Origin: Salinarimonas soli
GTDB lineage: Bacteria; Pseudomonadota; Alphaproteobacteria; Rhizobiales; Beijerinckiaceae
Assembly: GCF_008386575.1 (NCBI RefSeq)
Contig: NZ_VUOA01000014.1
Span: forward strand, 67,784 to 131,783
Length of the DNA stretch: 64,000 bases
Direction of reading: 5' to 3'
Shown here: one piece after another, positions 61,576 through 64,000 of the stretch
Position numbering within the stretch: position 1 is the first letter of the stretch
Layout of the letters: each line of letters starts with the position of its first letter
The notes under the pieces: model-generated
What the model was told of the DNA's origin: nothing
Database searches by the model: none
What the model saw: the letters and a program-made list of their open reading frames with translations, nothing else
Made by a program: the position numbers and the translations under genes

Positions 61576-62457
61576 ATGAGTGCGAACGCGATGGCGGACG
61601 AAGCCGACGCACCCCCGGCCGGTGATGTCAGCGAGGCGCGCCCCCAGACCCGGTTCCGCGGCTTCGAGCTCGTGATGGGATCGCGGGTCCTGCTGCGCGA
61701 CGGGGTGCCGGTCGAGATCGGCAGCCGGGCCTTCGACCTGCTCGCGGTGCTCCTGCTCGCGCGCGGCACCATCGTGACGAAGGACGAGATCTTCCGGAAC
61801 GTCTGGCCGCGCATGGTCGTGGAGGAGAGCAACCTGCGCTTCCAGATGGCCTGCCTGCGCAAGGTGCTGGGGCCCGACCGCGACGTCATCAAGACCGTCC
61901 CGGGGCGCGGCTATCTGCTCGCCGACGAGGCCGCGCCCGCCGAGACCCGCCGTCCCTTCCCCGGCGGCATGCCGCTCCTCGCCCTACCTGACGTCGCCCC
62001 CGCCAGGGCGACGCCGGCCGAACGGCCCGTGCCCATGGCTCACCCGTCCGCCGGCGAGGCGCCGGAGGTAGTGCTCATCGAGGACGATCCCGATAGCCGC
62101 GACTCCCTCCAGAGCCTCCTGCGCTCGGCGGGGCTGAGCGTCGCTCCGTTCGGCTCGGTCCGCGCCTTCCTGGAGGGCGCGAGCCCCGCCCCGCCGCGCT
62201 GCGTGATCCTGGACGTGTGGCTGCCCGAGCGGAGCGGCCTGGAGTTCCAGGCCGACCTCATCCGGGCCGGGCTCCAGGTGCCGCTGATCTTCATCAGCGG
62301 CCATGCCGACGTCCATATGTCGGTTCGTGCCATGAAGGCCGGCGCCCTCGAGTTCCTGGTGAAGCCCGTGCGCCACCAGGAGCTTCTCGACGCGGTCCGG
62401 TCCGCCATCGCGGCGCCCGCCGGAGGAGCGTGGGACCTTGAGCGGCTCAGCGTCTGA
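61576..62457 (+). CDS. Inverted-architecture regulator: N-terminal winged helix, C-terminal receiver
   Basis: Protein of 293 residues. Residues 27-117 are an OmpR-type winged helix (FRGFELVMGSRVLLRDGVPV, then SNLRFQMACLRKVLG and TVPGRGYLLAD). A Pro/Ala-rich linker (about 120-162) leads to a FixJ-type receiver (165-280) with VVLIEDD (165-171), phosphoacceptor D213 in ILDVWLPERSG, FISGHAD and K263. The order is the reverse of normal OmpR proteins. ATG 61576 has GGGGAG upstream. The receiver shares long near-identical segments with the preceding regulator, so one probably arose from the other by local duplication. No kinase is nearby. Confidence 0.87.
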   Translation: MSANAMADEADAPPAGDVSEARPQTRFRGFELVMGSRVLLRDGVPVEIGSRAFDLLAVLLLARGTIVTKDEIFRNVWPRMVVEESNLRFQMACLRKVLGPDRDVIKTVPGRGYLLADEAAPAETRRPFPGGMPLLALPDVAPARATPAERPVPMAHPSAGEAPEVVLIEDDPDSRDSLQSLLRSAGLSVAPFGSVRAFLEGASPAPPRCVILDVWLPERSGLEFQADLIRAGLQVPLIFISGHADVHMSVRAMKAGALEFLVKPVRHQELLDAVRSAIAAPAGGAWDLERLSV

Positions 62458-62471
62458 CCGCGGGCCCGCGG
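62458..62471. other. 14-base GC palindrome between convergent stops
   Basis: CCGCGGGCCCGCGG is a perfect palindrome directly after the wHTH-receiver stop and 23 bases before the sigma-factor stop. Its lack of T-runs makes a classical terminator unlikely, but it may act as a pause or 3'-end stabilising hairpin for both transcripts. Confidence 0.4.
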
Positions 62472-62494
62472 CCCGCGGCAACCCGCGCGCCGTC

Positions 62495-62977
62495 TCATCC
62501 CATCAGGGCCGAGAGCTGGTGTCGGGCGCGGTGGACGCGGCTCTTGATCGTGCCCGTCACGACGCCTGCGCGCTCGGCGGCCTCCGCATAGCTGTGCCCC
62601 TCGCCCCCGAGCAGCATGAGCACCTCCCGCTGCTCCGAGCTGAGCCGGTCGAGGGCGTACTGGAGCGAGAGGCGCACGACGACGGCCTCCTGCGGCGCCG
62701 GGATCTCCATCCGGTCGGCGAAGACCCCGTCGGGATCGTCCACCTCGTGCCGGCGGCGGCGGTGGCCGCCGATGAACGAGTTGCGCAGGATCGTGAAGAG
62801 CCAGGCCTCCAGCTTCGTGCCGGGCGAGAACTGGTGTCGCGCCGCCCAGGCCTTGAGGGCCGTCTCCTGGACGAGATCGTCGGCAGCGTCCGCGTCGCGC
62901 GTCAGCGAGCGGGCATAGGCCTTCAGGGCCGGCAGGGCGGCCACGAGCCCGGCTCCGAGAGAGGCGTCGTGGGTCAT
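62495..62977 (-). CDS. ECF RNA polymerase sigma factor (ECF15/EcfG-like)
   Basis: Small sigma factor of 160 residues with the two standard domains. Region 2 has ALKAYARSLTRDADAADDLV followed by QETALKAWAARHQFSPGTKL and AWLFTILRNSFI. Region 4 has QYALDRLSSEQREVLMLLGG and YAEAAERAGVVTGTIKSRVH followed by RARHQLSALMG. The region-2 sequence is close to ECF15/EcfG general-stress sigma factors of alphaproteobacteria, but phyR and nepR are not adjacent as they usually are for the primary EcfG. This may be a secondary EcfG-type paralogue. The start is ATG 62977, with the frame open to 63262 but implausible upstream. It converges on the wHTH-receiver gene. Confidence 0.85.
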   Translation of the reverse strand: MTHDASLGAGLVAALPALKAYARSLTRDADAADDLVQETALKAWAARHQFSPGTKLEAWLFTILRNSFIGGHRRRRHEVDDPDGVFADRMEIPAPQEAVVVRLSLQYALDRLSSEQREVLMLLGGEGHSYAEAAERAGVVTGTIKSRVHRARHQLSALMG

Positions 62978-63260
62978 GGTGCTCGTCCTCCGGGTCCGGG
63001 GCGCCCCTCGGGCGAACCCATGGGGCGGGGTGCGGCCGTCGCCAGCCTTGTGGGGACTGTCGCCCGGCTGGGCCGCCCGCGATTGCTCGCGCTTGCTGCG
63101 GGTTTCCCGGCACGACGACAGGAACGGCGGCGTGGGGGCCGTCCGCCGCTCGGTCGTGCGAACCCGACAAGGCGGATCTTCATCGGGGACTTCGACGGGG
63201 TGACATTGCGGCTTCGGTCGGCCGGCTCGGCGGACCGTTCGATGCCGCGAGGAGCTGCCC

Positions 63261-64000
63261 ATGCACCCCGAACCACAGCCACCCGGCGCCCCCCGTCCGA
63301 CCCCCTGGTACGGGGTCCTCTACGTGCAGGTGCTCGCGGCGATCGTCGCGGGCGTCGCGGTGGGCTACGCCTATCCGGGCCTCGGTGCCGCCCTCAAGCC
63401 GCTGGGCGACGCCTTTATCGGGCTCATCAAGATGATGATCGCGCCCGTGATCTTCTGCACGGTCGTGCACGGCATCGCGTCCATGAGCGACCTCAAGAGC
63501 GTCGGGCGGGTCGGGCTGAAGGCGCTGGTCTATTTCGAGGTGGTCTCGACGGCGGCCCTCGCGATCGGGCTCGTGGTCGGGCGGACGGTCCGGCCTGGCG
63601 CCGGGTTCGACATCGACGCCACGGCCCTCGACCCGCGTGCGGTGGAGAGCTACGTGCGCCGGGCCGGCGAGGGTTCGTTCGTCGACCACCTCATGGCCAT
63701 CGTGCCCTCCACCTTCGTCGATGCCTTCGCCAAGGGCGACCTCCTGCAGGTCCTGCTGGTATCGGTCCTCTCGGGCGTCGCGGTCTCCCGGATGGGCGCT
63801 CCCGGGCAGCGCATCGCGGCAGCCGTCGACCTCGCGGGGCAGATGTTCTTCCGCATCATCGGCCTCATCGTCCGGCTCGCCCCCATCGGGGCGTTCGGCG
63901 CGATGGCGTTCACGGTGGGGGCCTATGGCCTGGGCTCGCTGTGGAACCTCGTCCAGCTCGTGGCGACGTTCTACCTGACGAGCGCGATCTTTGTGCTCCT
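63261..64000 (+). CDS. dctA: Dicarboxylate/amino acid:cation symporter DctA (partial, cut by window end)
   Basis: The 5' part, at least 246 residues, of a DAACS-family symporter for C4-dicarboxylates. ATG 63261 is preceded by CGAGGAG at 6-base spacing. [20 protein letters not shown] leads into [20 protein letters not shown] and the family signatures [29 protein letters not shown] and then [20 protein letters not shown]. Six or so membrane segments are visible before the sequence ends. DctA imports succinate, fumarate and malate with H+ or Na+. No dctBD regulators and no sigma-54 promoter (GGCACG-N4-TTGC type) were found upstream. The gene continues beyond 64000. Confidence 0.93.
   Translation, partial: MHPEPQPPGAPRPTPWYGVLYVQVLAAIVAGVAVGYAYPGLGAALKPLGDAFIGLIKMMIAPVIFCTVVHGIASMSDLKSVGRVGLKALVYFEVVSTAALAIGLVVGRTVRPGAGFDIDATALDPRAVESYVRRAGEGSFVDHLMAIVPSTFVDAFAKGDLLQVLLVSVLSGVAVSRMGAPGQRIAAAVDLAGQMFFRIIGLIVRLAPIGAFGAMAFTVGAYGLGSLWNLVQLVATFYLTSAIFVL

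Noticed and set aside
62978-63260. Sigma-54 promoter upstream of dctA, as in classical rhizobial dctA
   Set aside because: A GGCACG occurs near 63109, but the required TTGC block at the right spacing is missing.

Overview
The window is a contiguous stretch of a high-GC (roughly 70 %) chromosome. Gene content and repeat style point to an alphaproteobacterium of the Hyphomicrobiales, most like Methylobacteriaceae, Salinarimonadaceae or their relatives (inference). The pointers are the PccA type, two TRAP systems, a FixJ-like regulator, an ECF15/EcfG-like sigma factor, a TTAA-N7-TTAA CtrA-type box, and long palindromic intergenic repeats. Genes are dense, often overlapping by 1-4 bases, and most have clear GGAGG-type ribosome sites. 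I saw no rRNA, tRNA, CRISPR array, insertion sequence or prophage.

Region 1 (1-14000) is alpha-glucan and trehalose metabolism. A trehalose synthase/maltokinase fusion overlaps branching enzyme glgB. Glycogen synthase glgA and phosphorylase glgP lie on the other strand, and a PfkB-type 1-phosphofructokinase-like kinase diverges from glgP. An SDR dehydrogenase and an MFS sugar/organic-acid porter sit between the two blocks. Region 2 (14100-18800) holds an acylphosphatase, a gamma-glutamylcyclotransferase-like protein coupled to a cyclopropane-fatty-acid synthase, and three small stress-type genes (two DUF2382, one PepSY-like).

Region 3 (19000-31700) is transport and catabolism. It contains a complete TRAP dctPQM set, a pccA-mvaB pair for propionyl-CoA and HMG-CoA turnover, an MhqO/MhqD-like pair (ring-cleaving VOC dioxygenase plus alpha/beta hydrolase), a second TRAP set without a binding protein, and overlapping MFS and EamA exporters.

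Region 4 (31900-52400) is the most distinctive part. A soluble chemoreceptor with an internal PilZ-like domain is followed by a class-II-amidotransferase asparagine synthase. Next comes a divergent ABC exporter-like protein whose nucleotide-binding motifs are all degenerate. Then comes a tightly coupled ten-gene operon (38635-52386): two GT28/MurG-like glycosyltransferases (one fused to a polysaccharide deacetylase-like domain), two GT4-like glycosyltransferases, a SAM-methyltransferase-like protein, a complete oligopeptide-type ABC importer and a UDP-sugar 6-dehydrogenase. I read it as a glycoconjugate assembly locus, perhaps with an amidated uronic acid, linked to an importer. This is the best candidate for an undescribed system.

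Region 5 (52450-64000) is regulatory. It has a LysR regulator converging on a Bcr/CflA-type exporter, a large STAND ATPase with an N-terminal winged helix, a small secreted protein beside a CtrA-type box and a strong terminator, a frameshifted GNAT gene, an AraC regulator, a FixJ-like regulator next to an inverted wHTH-receiver protein with a closely related receiver, an ECF sigma factor, and the start of a DctA-type dicarboxylate symporter cut by the window end.
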